Shown piece after piece: positions 1 through 9,263 of a stretch of DNA of 64,000 nucleotides. The DNA comes from Deltaproteobacteria bacterium. Lineage in GTDB: Bacteria; Desulfobacterota; Desulfobacteria; Desulfobacterales; JAFDMD01. The position numbers and the translations under genes were made by a program. The stretch is from assembly GCA_019306065.1 (NCBI GenBank), contig JAFDMF010000001.1, forward strand, positions 1-64,000, written 5' to 3'. Every line of letters begins with the position of its first letter. Position 1 is the first letter of the stretch. Under the pieces are notes generated by a model. That model worked only from the letters and a program-made list of their open reading frames with translations, had not been told where the DNA came from and did no database searches.

Positions 1-1463
1 TTTTAATTTTTGCGTTTAGATATGCTACGTCATAAAATTTTACCTGCCCTTTTTCTACGGCGCGTTTGTCAAATACTTCTTTAGGAATGTTTTTAAGGGT
101 AACGGATACCCCTTTTTCTTTTAGCGTTTGTATAAAATGCGGAGTTAAACCCATTTCAAATTCAAATCCTAATACGTCAACTTGGGTATAGAGTTTTTCT
201 TTGCATTCCTCAAATATGGTTTGAAGCAGACTTTGCGTAACAGGCGCTTCTAATGGTCCTATATGAATAAATCTGCCTGCTTTTATTCCGTGAAATATTG
301 TATCTCCGGCAACTGGTTTTGCTTTGTATGCTTCTAATATGAGATTAATATAGGTTTCTTTTTTGCTTTTTCTTGCTCCATTGCTGATGTCCTCTATAAA
401 AAACCGGCGCTCGTATTTGCCTAAGTTTACCGCAATTATATCGCCCTTGTTTGAAGAAGCTTTTATTATGCGGGTTAAAAGGGCTTCGGGTTTTTGGGTA
501 GGGTAGTTAAGACGTTCATTAGCTACCTGATTTATATAATTTATATCATCCCATAATTCACCAACTGTTAACCCCGGCAATTCATCTAAGTATCTAATTA
601 ACTGCTTCTTGCCATTCTTTGTAACATAAATCCTTCCCTGTTTTTCAAATTCTTTGATCTTCTCCTGACTATAATCACCTAAAGGGCAATCCCTACTATA
701 CAAACGACCATCTTTGTCTTTGAAACGAAATTTATTATTCTTACCATCTAAAATATAAGGCTTATACACATTGTTAAAAACGTAATTTTCTCTATCTTTA
801 GAATACAAAAATAAATAATCGACTAACTTTCCAAACTTTTTTGCTTTTCCTCTTGCCCCCTTTATTTCAGCACTTTTCCAAACAATTTCGTTTATATAAT
901 TTTTTTCTCCAAAAATATCATCTAAAACAAGCCTAACTACACTATTCACCCGCCAATCGCAATGAACATAGATACTTCCGTCTTCCGCTAGCAGACTATG
1001 CATTAATTTTAAGCGTTCATACATCATTGTTAAATAGGAGGATATTCCTTTGCCTGTTAAAGCCAAAGTCGGAACCTACTGCAAATGGGGGATCTATGTA
1101 TATTAGTTTTATTCCGCCCTGTTTTTCTATTTCTTCTCTTATGTGTCCGTTTATTAAAGATGATAAAATTAGTTTGTTGTCTCCCCAAATTAATTTGTTT
1201 GTCCATCCTTTAAGCTGTCTGCCTCTTGTATCGAACATTCCTTGCATTTTTAATTTTTCCGGTTTTTCTTTTCTCGGCTCGTCAATATGTTCTATGCAAT
1301 GGAAGGGCAGGGCAATGTTTGTAATTTCTTCTTTGCGTCCGTTCCAAAATAAAAAAACGTCTTCTTGGTCTGCAAAGAGTTTGTATATATATTCTTTGGA
1401 AAGTTTTTTGTTGTTTTGTATTAGCCCTATTATTTGGTTTTTATCTTGTTGGGTTAGATTCAT
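1..1463 (-). pseudogene. mod: Type III restriction-modification DNA methyltransferase (Mod), degraded and cut by the window edge
   Basis: The first reading frame (1463 to 1017) carries the N-terminal Mod region and the catalytic motif DPPF at residues 124-127, then ends at a TGA. Coding resumes one base shifted at about 1050 (TGKGISSYLTMMYERLKLMH) and stays open to the window edge, with NYPTQKPEALL and the C-terminal VDVLGFEFEMG and EVFDKRAVEKGQVKFYDVAY blocks typical of this Mod family. Compared with the family, about 25-35 residues are missing between DFGFN and TGKG. A second, in-frame loss joins SSNKGDIIA directly to NLGKYER, removing the SAM-binding FxGxGTT motif I. A protein without motif I should not methylate. 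This is read as a decayed gene, although an assembly artefact cannot be excluded. The res gene lies just upstream on the same strand. Confidence 0.8.
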
Positions 1464-1583
1464 TTTGTTTTTCCGTTTTTATTTTTGCAGAATAACTTTA
1501 TGTTTTATCGGTTGGATTGCGCCGCGCGTAAACCAACTTGTTTAACCGTAGATTGTTAATCCGCTCCGTAATTAACGATTGTT

Positions 1584-4129
1584 TCATAATTTATCCGAAA
1601 TAAAATAGGGACCGGAAAATATTTTAATTAGATCGGAAAAGCTTTTAATATGTTCCGATTTTTTTTCCCAATCTTCCTGTTTTATATATAAAGGGGTATA
1701 GGTATATTCGGTTTGGGCGGCATTTATATCTTTGCTCCATTCCGCCAAACGTTTTATTTTGCAAATATCTTCGGTTCCTTCTCTGCCTTTGGTTTCTATA
1801 ACAAAAAAGGTATTATGATTCTGTTTTACAAAAAAGTCGGGATAATATTCTCTTATATTTCCGTCTTGCGCCTGATACTCTATTTTAAAATTAACGCCTC
1901 TGTCTCCGCGGGTATTTTTTGCATAGGATATAATATCGGTAAAGCGGTTTTCCAAAGCTGCCGCAAATGTTAACTCGAAATTATTATCGCAAACGATTTT
2001 ATTAAAAACAGATTTTTCGGATATAAGATAGGGCTGATTTTCTACAACTTGGGGCTTTGTATCTTTTAAGGAGAGGTATTTTTTAATTTCCGCAAATCCT
2101 TTGTCCGTAATTGTTAGATTATCGATCGCTTTTTTAAAGGTTGTAAATATAATATTTTTTGTTTCGGCTTCGGATAGGTTGCGTAATGTTTGCGGATTGC
2201 TTAATTGAACTTCTTTTGTAAAAAGCCGGTCTTTTACAAAGCTTTTCACTTTAGGATATAATATGTTAAAACCGCTTCGTAATAATCGGCTTTCGTTTAA
2301 AATGCCGGAAGTAAAAAAGCCTATAACGTTTCTGTAATCGGAAATTGTAGTTTTAAAAACTGTTTTATGAGAAAACTCGCCGTTTATATGAGAAAAGATT
2401 ATTTCTTTTAACTGCCGTTCCTCAAATGTTTTAAAAACCGCTTTTTTATTTTTAAATTCGCCTATGTTTATTAATTCCAAATTTTTATATTCCCGATAAA
2501 TTCGCGGGCTCATTTGCGGAATTAAAATGTCTAATTCGTCTAAATTTTTATTTTTATTTTCTTGATCAACTTCTATGATTATCGGGTTTTTACTTCTTTG
2601 CGTAAAACTTATGGGGCTGTACTCAAATTCTACTCCTTCGGTTTTTAATTCTTCTACAAACTCTAAAAACGGGGTGGTTCCTATTACAACTAATTTTTCG
2701 GGCGCTTTCAAAGAAAACATTTTGCGTAATCCGCGCCCTATTGTTTGTTCTGGCAATATTTTAGACTTAGCTTGAAATGGTCTTAATCCTACGACTGTTG
2801 TTACGTTTTTAACATCCCATCCTTCCCTAAGCATTAAAACCGAGACTACGGCTTTGTATAAAGAGTTGTCTTTATCTAACTCGTCTGCGGCTTTGCGAAG
2901 TTTTTCCAACTCTTGCTTATCTCTTTTGCCTTTTGCCGTTTCTTTTATTTCGCCGGATTTGTTGGTGTGTATTGTCAAAACCTCTAAAAACTCCGCCGCT
3001 TGATCTGCCTCTTTGGTGTTGGTTGTCATTATAAAAAGTATGGGGGTTTTACAATTTTTAAATTCTTTATACTGTTTTTCCCATTCCAAATATCCCAAAC
3101 GAATATAATCTTGGTATCGCTCTATAAAATCAACGGAATCTTTTTCAACTATTTCTTTTCGGGATGCTTCGTCCGGCAAAACCGGAGACTTTACAACTTT
3201 TTGTTGTATGGCTTCTACAAGCGGATAATCGGATATTGTCTGAACAAATATTGCTCCGCTTTAAACCATGCAAGCTTTTTATCATGTATATGATGAGCTT
3301 CGTCGTTAAATATAACAAGGTCTTTTATTTTATCGCTTCGTAAAACTTTACCCAAATCCAAACCTTTTGAAGTGTCTGCATCAGGTTTTGGTTTTGCGCC
3401 TAAAAAAAGGGTTTCCAAAGTTTCTTCCGGCTCTTCATTCAAAAAAACTCTGTGAATATTAGTTAAAAATATGTTTCCGGATTCCGCAATCGGTTTTAAA
3501 GCGTCTTGAATATGTAAGGTTAATTGAAAATCATTTTTCCAGTCTTTATTATCAAAACCGTTTTCTGGAATAAACGGCTCTTGAAAAAACATTTTAAGCC
3601 TGTCAAAGTCTTTGCGTAATCTGTTTAAAACAATAATATTAGGCGCGACTATTAAAAAGTTTTTAGATAATTCGCAGTCTGTTTCGTAAAACTTGTTAAA
3701 ATAGGACCAAACTAACGCCAAGCCTATTACTTTGGTTTTACCCGTGCCTGTAGCCATTTTTACTACATACCGAGTCCATGTTTCGTCAAACATTTGCGCG
3801 CTTACTTGCTCGGAAGGATCAAAACGCATTAAATCGTATTTATCTTTTGCCTTTGCAACCTCATATAAATAAATTATGGATTCAATCGCCTCGCGCTGCG
3901 AAAAGAAAAAACGGAATCTGTTTTGTCCAATAAAATGCTCCTGTTCAAACCAAAATTTCATTAAAGATGCGGAAGTATCCGAAACGCCGGAATAGCCGTC
4001 ATCTCTCCACTTCTCAACCGCAATGCGAATTTTGCCAACTAAAGGCGGAAGCAGTTCGGCTGTTTTATCCGACGCAGGCATCCAACGTTGGTTCGGGGTA
4101 AGTATTTTAAAAGGATCCGAATTTTTCAT
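1584..4129 (-). pseudogene. res: Type III restriction enzyme Res subunit (DEAD/DEAH helicase-nuclease), frameshifted
   Basis: Two frames together make one Res protein. The upstream part (4129 to 3215, 304 residues) has Walker A ATGTGKT at about 126-132 and the DEAH box (IFNDEAHH) near 276, then runs out of frame and stops. The downstream part is readable from about 3250 in the other frame (GAIFVQTISDYPLVEAI) and continues to 1584. It has helicase motif VI (EQTIGRGLRK) and a C-terminal PD-(D/E)xK nuclease signature (YYPDFFVK, then IETKG). The block between LAWFK and GAIFVQ, which normally holds helicase motif III (TATP-type), is absent, and the junction shifts frame. A further short open stretch (about 4199 to 4115, starting MAKVKPAPVLERA) may be a displaced N-terminus. 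The enzyme is almost certainly inactive. Confidence 0.82.
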
Positions 4130-4418
4130 AAACCGCTCGCTCCAAAACCGGCGCAGGCTTTACCTTTGCCATCTTTATTATAACTCGAAATATATGCCGA
4201 CATAATTTTTAACCTCGCGCTTGGATTTAAAGTTAAAGATATTTTTTTTAAAGCAATTTGTTTCTATCATATATCGCAGATAGAATATAGAGTTAAAAGC
4301 GTTGGTTGTTATGCGTTAAAAACCTTATTGCTTGAATTGCTTTTAATGCTGTCATATATATTAAACGCCGATAACAATATTAATAATTATGCAAAAATAA
4401 ATAGGGATATTAACAATT

Positions 4419-6161
4419 ATGCTTTCCGAATTATCGATAAAAAATTTTGCCATAATAGACGATATAAAAATTAAATTTGCAGACGGGCTTACAATATTAA
4501 GCGGCGAAACCGGCGCAGGCAAATCTTTGCTTATAGAAGCGGTAAACCTTTTGCTTGGCGCCAGAGCCTCTTCAAAGATTATAAGAACAGGATGCGACGC
4601 CGCAGAGTTGGAAGCTTTTTTTGATATTAAAGAAAACTCTTACGCTGCAGAGATTATGAAAAAAAATGATTATGATCCGGCAGAAGGGCTTATGATAAGA
4701 AGGATAATATCGGCAAACGAAAAGCATAAAATATATATAAACGACAAACGCTCCTCTATGTCTTTTTTAAGCGCCGTTACCGAAAATTTAGCAAGCATAT
4801 CTGCTCAGCATTCTAACCAAAAGCTTTTAAAAGAGACAAATCATCTTTTAATACTTGATAAATTTGCAGGATTAACCCGACAGGTTAAAGAGGTTAAATC
4901 TATTTTTAAAAAATTGGAAAACAAGGTTTTAAAATTAAACGAATTGACGACGCTTAAAAACCGTAATGACGAAAATTTGGATTTTTTAAAATTTCAGCTT
5001 GAAGAGATAACCGGCATAAATCCTATTCCTAACGAAGATAGCAAACTGGAACAGGAAATAAAAATCCTTAAAAACGCCGAAAATTTATATAAAATACTTT
5101 CCGAAAGTATGGAAACTTTATATTTAAGCGAAGGCTCTGCTGCGGAAAGACTTGCCTATGCGGAAAAAAATATTAAAACCGCAACGGAAATAGACGGCAG
5201 CCTTGCAGATAATGCGGTAAGGATTGCGGATATAAAATATAAGATCGAAGATATTATTTCGGAATTAAGAAATTATACGGATAAAATATCAATAGACGAA
5301 AAACGCCTTGAAGACGCCGAAAACAGAGCTTATGATTTATCCAAACTTAAAAAAAAATACGGCGGAACCATAGAAGCGGTTTTGAAAAAAAAGGATAATA
5401 TTAAAGAGGAACTTATATCCGACGAAGATATTGCCGAAAAAATAAAAAAAACCAAAAAAAGTATATATGAGATTCATAAAGGATTATCCGAAGCCGCAAT
5501 GTTGCTTTCTGCAAAAAGAGAAAAAGCCGCAATAACTCTTTCGGAAGCGGCGGAAAAAGAGCTTGTTTTTCTTAAAATAGGAAACTGCCGTTTTAAAACC
5601 GTTTTAAAACCTAATCTGTCAAATGATAATACAGAATCTTATTTTGAGATAAACGGAAAAACAATTACCGAAACAGGTTTGGAAACGGCTTATTTTAATA
5701 TATCCGCAAACCCCGGAGAACCGCCAAAACCTCTTGCAAGCATAGCCTCCGGCGGAGAATTATCAAGAGTAATTCTGGCGTTAAAAGCTATTTTGGCGAA
5801 AACAGAAGATGTCGCTACAATTATTTTTGACGAAGTGGATGCCGGAATAGGCGGTAAAGCGGCGGAGTTGGCTGGCAAAAAATTATCTGATCTCTCAAAA
5901 TTTTATAGAATAATATGTATTACTCATCTGCCGCAAATAGCAAAATTTGGGGATCATCATTTTAAAATAGTAAAAAAGATTGAAAACAGAAGAACAAAAA
6001 TCGAAATTATAACATTAAACAAAGAGGCAAGAATAAAAGAGCTGGCAGAGATGATGGGAGGAGAAAAGATTACGCAGGCAACCATAGATTATGCAAAAGA
6101 GATGTTAAAAGAAAACCGCCCGTTATTAAAAATGTTTAATTATAAACAGGGAAAAAAATGA
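4419..6161 (+). CDS. recN: DNA repair protein RecN
   Basis: RecN is an SMC-like ATPase that acts early in recombinational repair of double-strand breaks. The 580-residue length is close to the family norm. Walker A GETGAGKS lies at residues 29-36. The middle is a long Lys/Glu-rich coiled coil with the hairpin region. The C-terminal half has the ABC signature (IASGGELSRV, near 445) and Walker B with the D-loop (IIFDEVDAGIGG, near 470). Its last codon overlaps the start of the following radical SAM gene (ATGA), so the two are translationally coupled. It diverges from the broken res gene across about 215 bp. Confidence 0.97.
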   Translation: MLSELSIKNFAIIDDIKIKFADGLTILSGETGAGKSLLIEAVNLLLGARASSKIIRTGCDAAELEAFFDIKENSYAAEIMKKNDYDPAEGLMIRRIISANEKHKIYINDKRSSMSFLSAVTENLASISAQHSNQKLLKETNHLLILDKFAGLTRQVKEVKSIFKKLENKVLKLNELTTLKNRNDENLDFLKFQLEEITGINPIPNEDSKLEQEIKILKNAENLYKILSESMETLYLSEGSAAERLAYAEKNIKTATEIDGSLADNAVRIADIKYKIEDIISELRNYTDKISIDEKRLEDAENRAYDLSKLKKKYGGTIEAVLKKKDNIKEELISDEDIAEKIKKTKKSIYEIHKGLSEAAMLLSAKREKAAITLSEAAEKELVFLKIGNCRFKTVLKPNLSNDNTESYFEINGKTITETGLETAYFNISANPGEPPKPLASIASGGELSRVILALKAILAKTEDVATIIFDEVDAGIGGKAAELAGKKLSDLSKFYRIICITHLPQIAKFGDHHFKIVKKIENRRTKIEIITLNKEARIKELAEMMGGEKITQATIDYAKEMLKENRPLLKMFNYKQGKK

Positions 6162-7105
6162 AAACAGAACCTATAAAAAACTATAAATACATATTCGGAC
6201 CCGTTCCGTCGAGAAGGCTCGGAACCTCGCTTGGCATAGACCTTATGCCGCATAAAACCTGCTCTTTAAACTGTATATATTGCGAATGCGGCAAAACTAC
6301 AAATCTTACTACGGATATAAAAGAATATGTTCCTATAGCAGAGGTAAAAAAGGAGATTAAAGCTTATTTGGCTATCAATAAAAATATAGATTATATAACC
6401 TTTTCCGGCTCCGGCGAGCCTACTTTGCATAGCAAAATAGGAGAGATTATAAATTTTTTAAAAGATAACTACCCCCAATATAAAATAGCTCTTCTTACAA
6501 ACGGAACCCTTTTTTATAAAAAAAATGTTATCGATCAAGTTATTAATGCAGACGTTATTATTCCTTCTTTGGACGCCGTATCCGAAAAAAATTTTAAAAA
6601 AATAAATAGACCTTGCCCGTCTTTAGATATTAATAAAATAATAGAAGGGCTTACATTATTACGAAAAAAATTCAAAGGAAAACTTTTATTAGAGGTTTTT
6701 ATAATACCTGAAATAAATGATAACAAAGAGGAACTTGAAAAAATTAAAGATGCCGCATTTTTAATTGCGCCGGATAAAATACAGGTAAATACTTTAGACA
6801 GACCTGGAACGGAATTAGATGTTGAACCTATAGACAAAGCTTCGGTTGAAAAGATTACAAAATTTTTTGCTAATGCGGAGTTTATTTCAAATAATAAAAG
6901 GGGCGGAAAAAATTGTTTTAATGAGGATATAGAAAATAATGAGGATAAAATTTTATCCGCTATTAAACGAAGGCCCTGCACTATAGAAGATATTATAAAA
7001 TTTACCGGAATTAAAAAAGAGGAGGCGGAAAAAATTATTAATAATTTTCAAAAAAACCATAAAATAAAAATAACAAAACTTAAACGAGGCGTATTTTTTC
7101 ATTAA
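6158..7105 (+). CDS. Radical SAM protein of the COG0731 type
   Basis: A 315-residue radical SAM enzyme. The opening block FGPVPSRRLGTSLGIDL followed by CSLNCIYC (Cys35, Cys39, Cys42) is typical of a widespread radical SAM family whose substrate is not established for most members. The SAM-binding GSGEPT element follows near residue 87. The C-terminal about 70 residues (RRPCTIEDIIKFTGIKKEEAEKII) look like a small winged-helix domain, which might recognise nucleic acid or act in regulation. It overlaps recN by four bases (ATGA). The pairing with recN is suggestive of a shared transcript but not of a shared function. Confidence 0.88.
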   Translation: MKTEPIKNYKYIFGPVPSRRLGTSLGIDLMPHKTCSLNCIYCECGKTTNLTTDIKEYVPIAEVKKEIKAYLAINKNIDYITFSGSGEPTLHSKIGEIINFLKDNYPQYKIALLTNGTLFYKKNVIDQVINADVIIPSLDAVSEKNFKKINRPCPSLDINKIIEGLTLLRKKFKGKLLLEVFIIPEINDNKEELEKIKDAAFLIAPDKIQVNTLDRPGTELDVEPIDKASVEKITKFFANAEFISNNKRGGKNCFNEDIENNEDKILSAIKRRPCTIEDIIKFTGIKKEEAEKIINNFQKNHKIKITKLKRGVFFH

Positions 7106-7115
7106 TTAAGAAGTC

Positions 7116-7146
7116 TGTCATTTCGAGCAGAGCGAGAAATCCATTT
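7116..7146 (+). repeat. TTTCGA-type dispersed repeat, copy 1
   Basis: A single copy of the short repeat that recurs through the window (core TCATTTCGA, then GCGAGAAATCC). ATTTC and GAAAT at its ends can pair to form a small imperfect hairpin. It lies directly behind the radical SAM gene. Confidence 0.75.
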
Positions 7147-7254
7147 ATTATTTCCTTTTACCTATCTCTCTCCTCACGTCTCCGTTTTATAATCATTCTT
7201 GTTTGTGTCTATAACATAATCATAAAAGTTTCCGTAGGAAAAAAGAATAAGGAT

Positions 7255-7352
7255 TGGCGGAAGCGCATGGGAATCGAACCCACCCGGGACGGTATTAATG
7301 CCCCACACCGGATTTGAAGTCCGGGAGCCCCGCCAGAGAGCTGGGCGCTTCC
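7255..7352 (-). tRNA. selC: Selenocysteine tRNA, anticodon TCA, CCA encoded
   Basis: Read on the minus strand from 7352, the RNA opens with GGAAGCGC and closes with GCGCTTCC, an 8-bp acceptor stem characteristic of bacterial tRNA-Sec. The anticodon loop is CTTCAAA with anticodon TCA (reads UGA). There is a long extra arm (TGTGGGGC ... GTCCCGGG), and the T loop is GGTTCGATTCC. The body is 95 nt (7258-7352), with discriminator G at 7258 and CCA encoded at 7257-7255. This shows that the organism decodes UGA as selenocysteine, so in-frame TGA codons elsewhere in the genome deserve care. No selA, selB or selD lies in the window. Confidence 0.95.
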
Positions 7353-7367
7353 TTAAAAAGTTGGTTT

Positions 7368-8279
7368 TTATTGTTGCTTATCCGTAGAAACTTTAAGATT
7401 TACCCCTATCTGATCCAAAAAGAGTTCCTTAACCCATTCAGGCGGCCTTTTGTTTTCCCATACGCAGGTTTTTATATATTTTTTGCATATATTAGGATAT
7501 TTTACAAAAGGAGAAAAAGAGCCTTTAAGTTCGCCTACGTTCCATTTTTTATAATAATCGACTGCTTTTTTGTCTCCGTAATTTTCAAAAAAACGGATTC
7601 TTTTATTTAAATTAAACTCTCCGAGATAAACAAAATCAATTATCGAAGTAGCCATTGTATCGAACAAAAATTTATCATTATTTGTAAGGGCGTTTGTAAC
7701 TTCTATGGCAAAATCTCCGATCAAAATCATTTTTTTATCTGCGACAGATAAGCTTTCATAATATATTTTGGGTCTTTTGGCAATATTAAACCACCCTGGC
7801 AATATTTCCAGCGCTTTTTTGTAGTTATAATCGGGCCAAACTTGGGATATTATATTTTCTATAATTTTTGTATCTATTATTCCCTGCTCTTCGTCTTCAC
7901 CTATAATAACAGGTTCTATTATTCCTTGTTTTGCCTCTTCTATTATTTTCAACTGAAATACCGGATAATTTTTTTCATTATAATTTATTTCGCCGTAATC
8001 TATAAAAGAGAGTATATCTGCAAAGGCATCTTGCGGTATTCCAAAGACAAAATCGTCTTCATTTGATTTTCCTGCGCCTTGTTTATATATTAATATCATT
8101 TTTTTATCATTGGAAAACCGCGCGGGAGTTATAAGAAAAGAGGGTCTTATAAGACCTCCCGAAAACGTGTTTTCGCCGCTTAAAAGGATTTCTCTGTTTA
8201 CCGAGGATATTATAAGGTTGCATATAATCAGAAGAAATAATATCAAAAGAATCATTAAAATTGATACGCGCTCGTTCAC
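7368..8279 (-). CDS. Tandem ExbD/MotB-like membrane protein B, without the channel aspartate
   Basis: A 303-residue protein with one N-terminal membrane segment (about residues 6-27, ILMILLILFLLIICNLI) and a large periplasmic part. It is a clear paralogue of the preceding gene: both share ENTF.GG, FIDYGEI, KRPKIYYESL, a FDTxAT stretch, YYKKW and a WVKxLFLDxIGVxLK ending. The start is GTG at 8279 inside a GTGA overlap with the stop of the upstream paralogue, preceded by GGAGG, so translation is coupled. Unlike its paralogue, the membrane segment has no aspartate, so it probably cannot carry protons itself. No OmpA-type peptidoglycan-binding domain is visible. The function is not known. Confidence 0.72.
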   Translation of the reverse strand: MNERVSILMILLILFLLIICNLIISSVNREILLSGENTFSGGLIRPSFLITPARFSNDKKMILIYKQGAGKSNEDDFVFGIPQDAFADILSFIDYGEINYNEKNYPVFQLKIIEEAKQGIIEPVIIGEDEEQGIIDTKIIENIISQVWPDYNYKKALEILPGWFNIAKRPKIYYESLSVADKKMILIGDFAIEVTNALTNNDKFLFDTMATSIIDFVYLGEFNLNKRIRFFENYGDKKAVDYYKKWNVGELKGSFSPFVKYPNICKKYIKTCVWENKRPPEWVKELFLDQIGVNLKVSTDKQQ

Positions 8280-9235
8280 CTGCCGCTAACCTCCGCTTCT
8301 ATATTTCCGTTTCTTGAGCCTATGATTTTAAGCTTTACCCCGATTCTATCAAGAAATAATCCTTTAACCCATACCGGAAGTTTTTCATTGTTTAAAACGC
8401 GGGCTTTAATATATTCTATTCTAGGTCTGTTATACTTTGCCAACGGCGAAAGCATGTCTCCAGGATTTTCGCGCCATTTTTTATAATAAGCCAATGCTTT
8501 GTCTGTTCCGTATTTTTCTAAAAAACGGAGTCTTTCTTCACTATCGAATTTACCGAGATAAACAAAATCCATCATTTCGGTGGCAAGAGTGTCGAATATG
8601 AATTTGTAATAAGAAGATATTCCAGCAGTTACGTCTATAATTATGTTTCCTATTACGATCATTTTATGACCGTTATTTTCCAAACTTTCATAATATATTT
8701 TGGGTCTTTTATTGATTTTAAATGAGCCGAACAGATTTTCGGGCAATTCTTCGATGTTATAATCGGGCCAAATATCTTTAAGGATATCTGTTAAGATTTT
8801 TTTATCTATTTTGCCGTTATTTCCTTCTTCATTTATAATTACCTTGTTGGTTATGTTTTGATTATCTTCGGATAGTTTTATATTAAAAACCGGATAATGC
8901 TTGTTTTCCAGTATAATTTCGCCGTAATCTATAAAGCCTATCAACCCTGCGAAGCCTTCGGCTGTCAAACCGAATAATGAAGCGTCCGATCTGATATCAT
9001 CTTCTCCGTGTTTATATATGTAAATTATATTTTTATCTGAGAAACGAATCGGCGATATTGAAAAACCTGGCATTGTCATGCCTCCTACAAAGGTATTTTC
9101 TTTACTTGAAAATTCAACTGTTAAAACGCTGAATGTAAATCTTACGATAACAAGAAGAAATATTAATAAAAGTATGGTTAAAAGATCAACTAAAGTATCG
9201 CCTATTTCGTCGTCTACATATAAAGGTAATCTCAT
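8276..9235 (-). CDS. ExbD/MotB-like membrane protein A, with a channel-type aspartate
   Basis: A 319-residue protein. Residues 11-36 read DEIGDTLVDLLTILLLIFLL, matching the ExbD/TolR/MotB layout in which an aspartate at the mouth of the single transmembrane helix carries protons. The rest is a unique periplasmic domain with no recognised fold, duplicated in the next gene. It follows a TolQ/MotA-like gene by 28 bp, the usual partner order. Unlike MotB or TolR it lacks an evident OmpA-like or TolR C-terminal domain. The call rests on the membrane segment and the gene context; the role is unknown. Confidence 0.72.
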   Translation of the reverse strand: MRLPLYVDDEIGDTLVDLLTILLLIFLLVIVRFTFSVLTVEFSSKENTFVGGMTMPGFSISPIRFSDKNIIYIYKHGEDDIRSDASLFGLTAEGFAGLIGFIDYGEIILENKHYPVFNIKLSEDNQNITNKVIINEEGNNGKIDKKILTDILKDIWPDYNIEELPENLFGSFKINKRPKIYYESLENNGHKMIVIGNIIIDVTAGISSYYKFIFDTLATEMMDFVYLGKFDSEERLRFLEKYGTDKALAYYKKWRENPGDMLSPLAKYNRPRIEYIKARVLNNEKLPVWVKGLFLDRIGVKLKIIGSRNGNIEAEVSGR

Positions 9236-9263
9236 GTTGTTATCGCTTTTAATTCATTTTTTT

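Noticed and set aside
1027-1545. 172-codon plus-strand frame opposite the mod gene
   Set aside because: It is the antisense shadow of the Mod coding region, Phe/Ser-rich with no ribosome site.
7314-7610. 98-codon plus-strand frame starting within tRNA-Sec
   Set aside because: It overlaps the tRNA and the ExbD-like gene on the other strand; no ribosome site.
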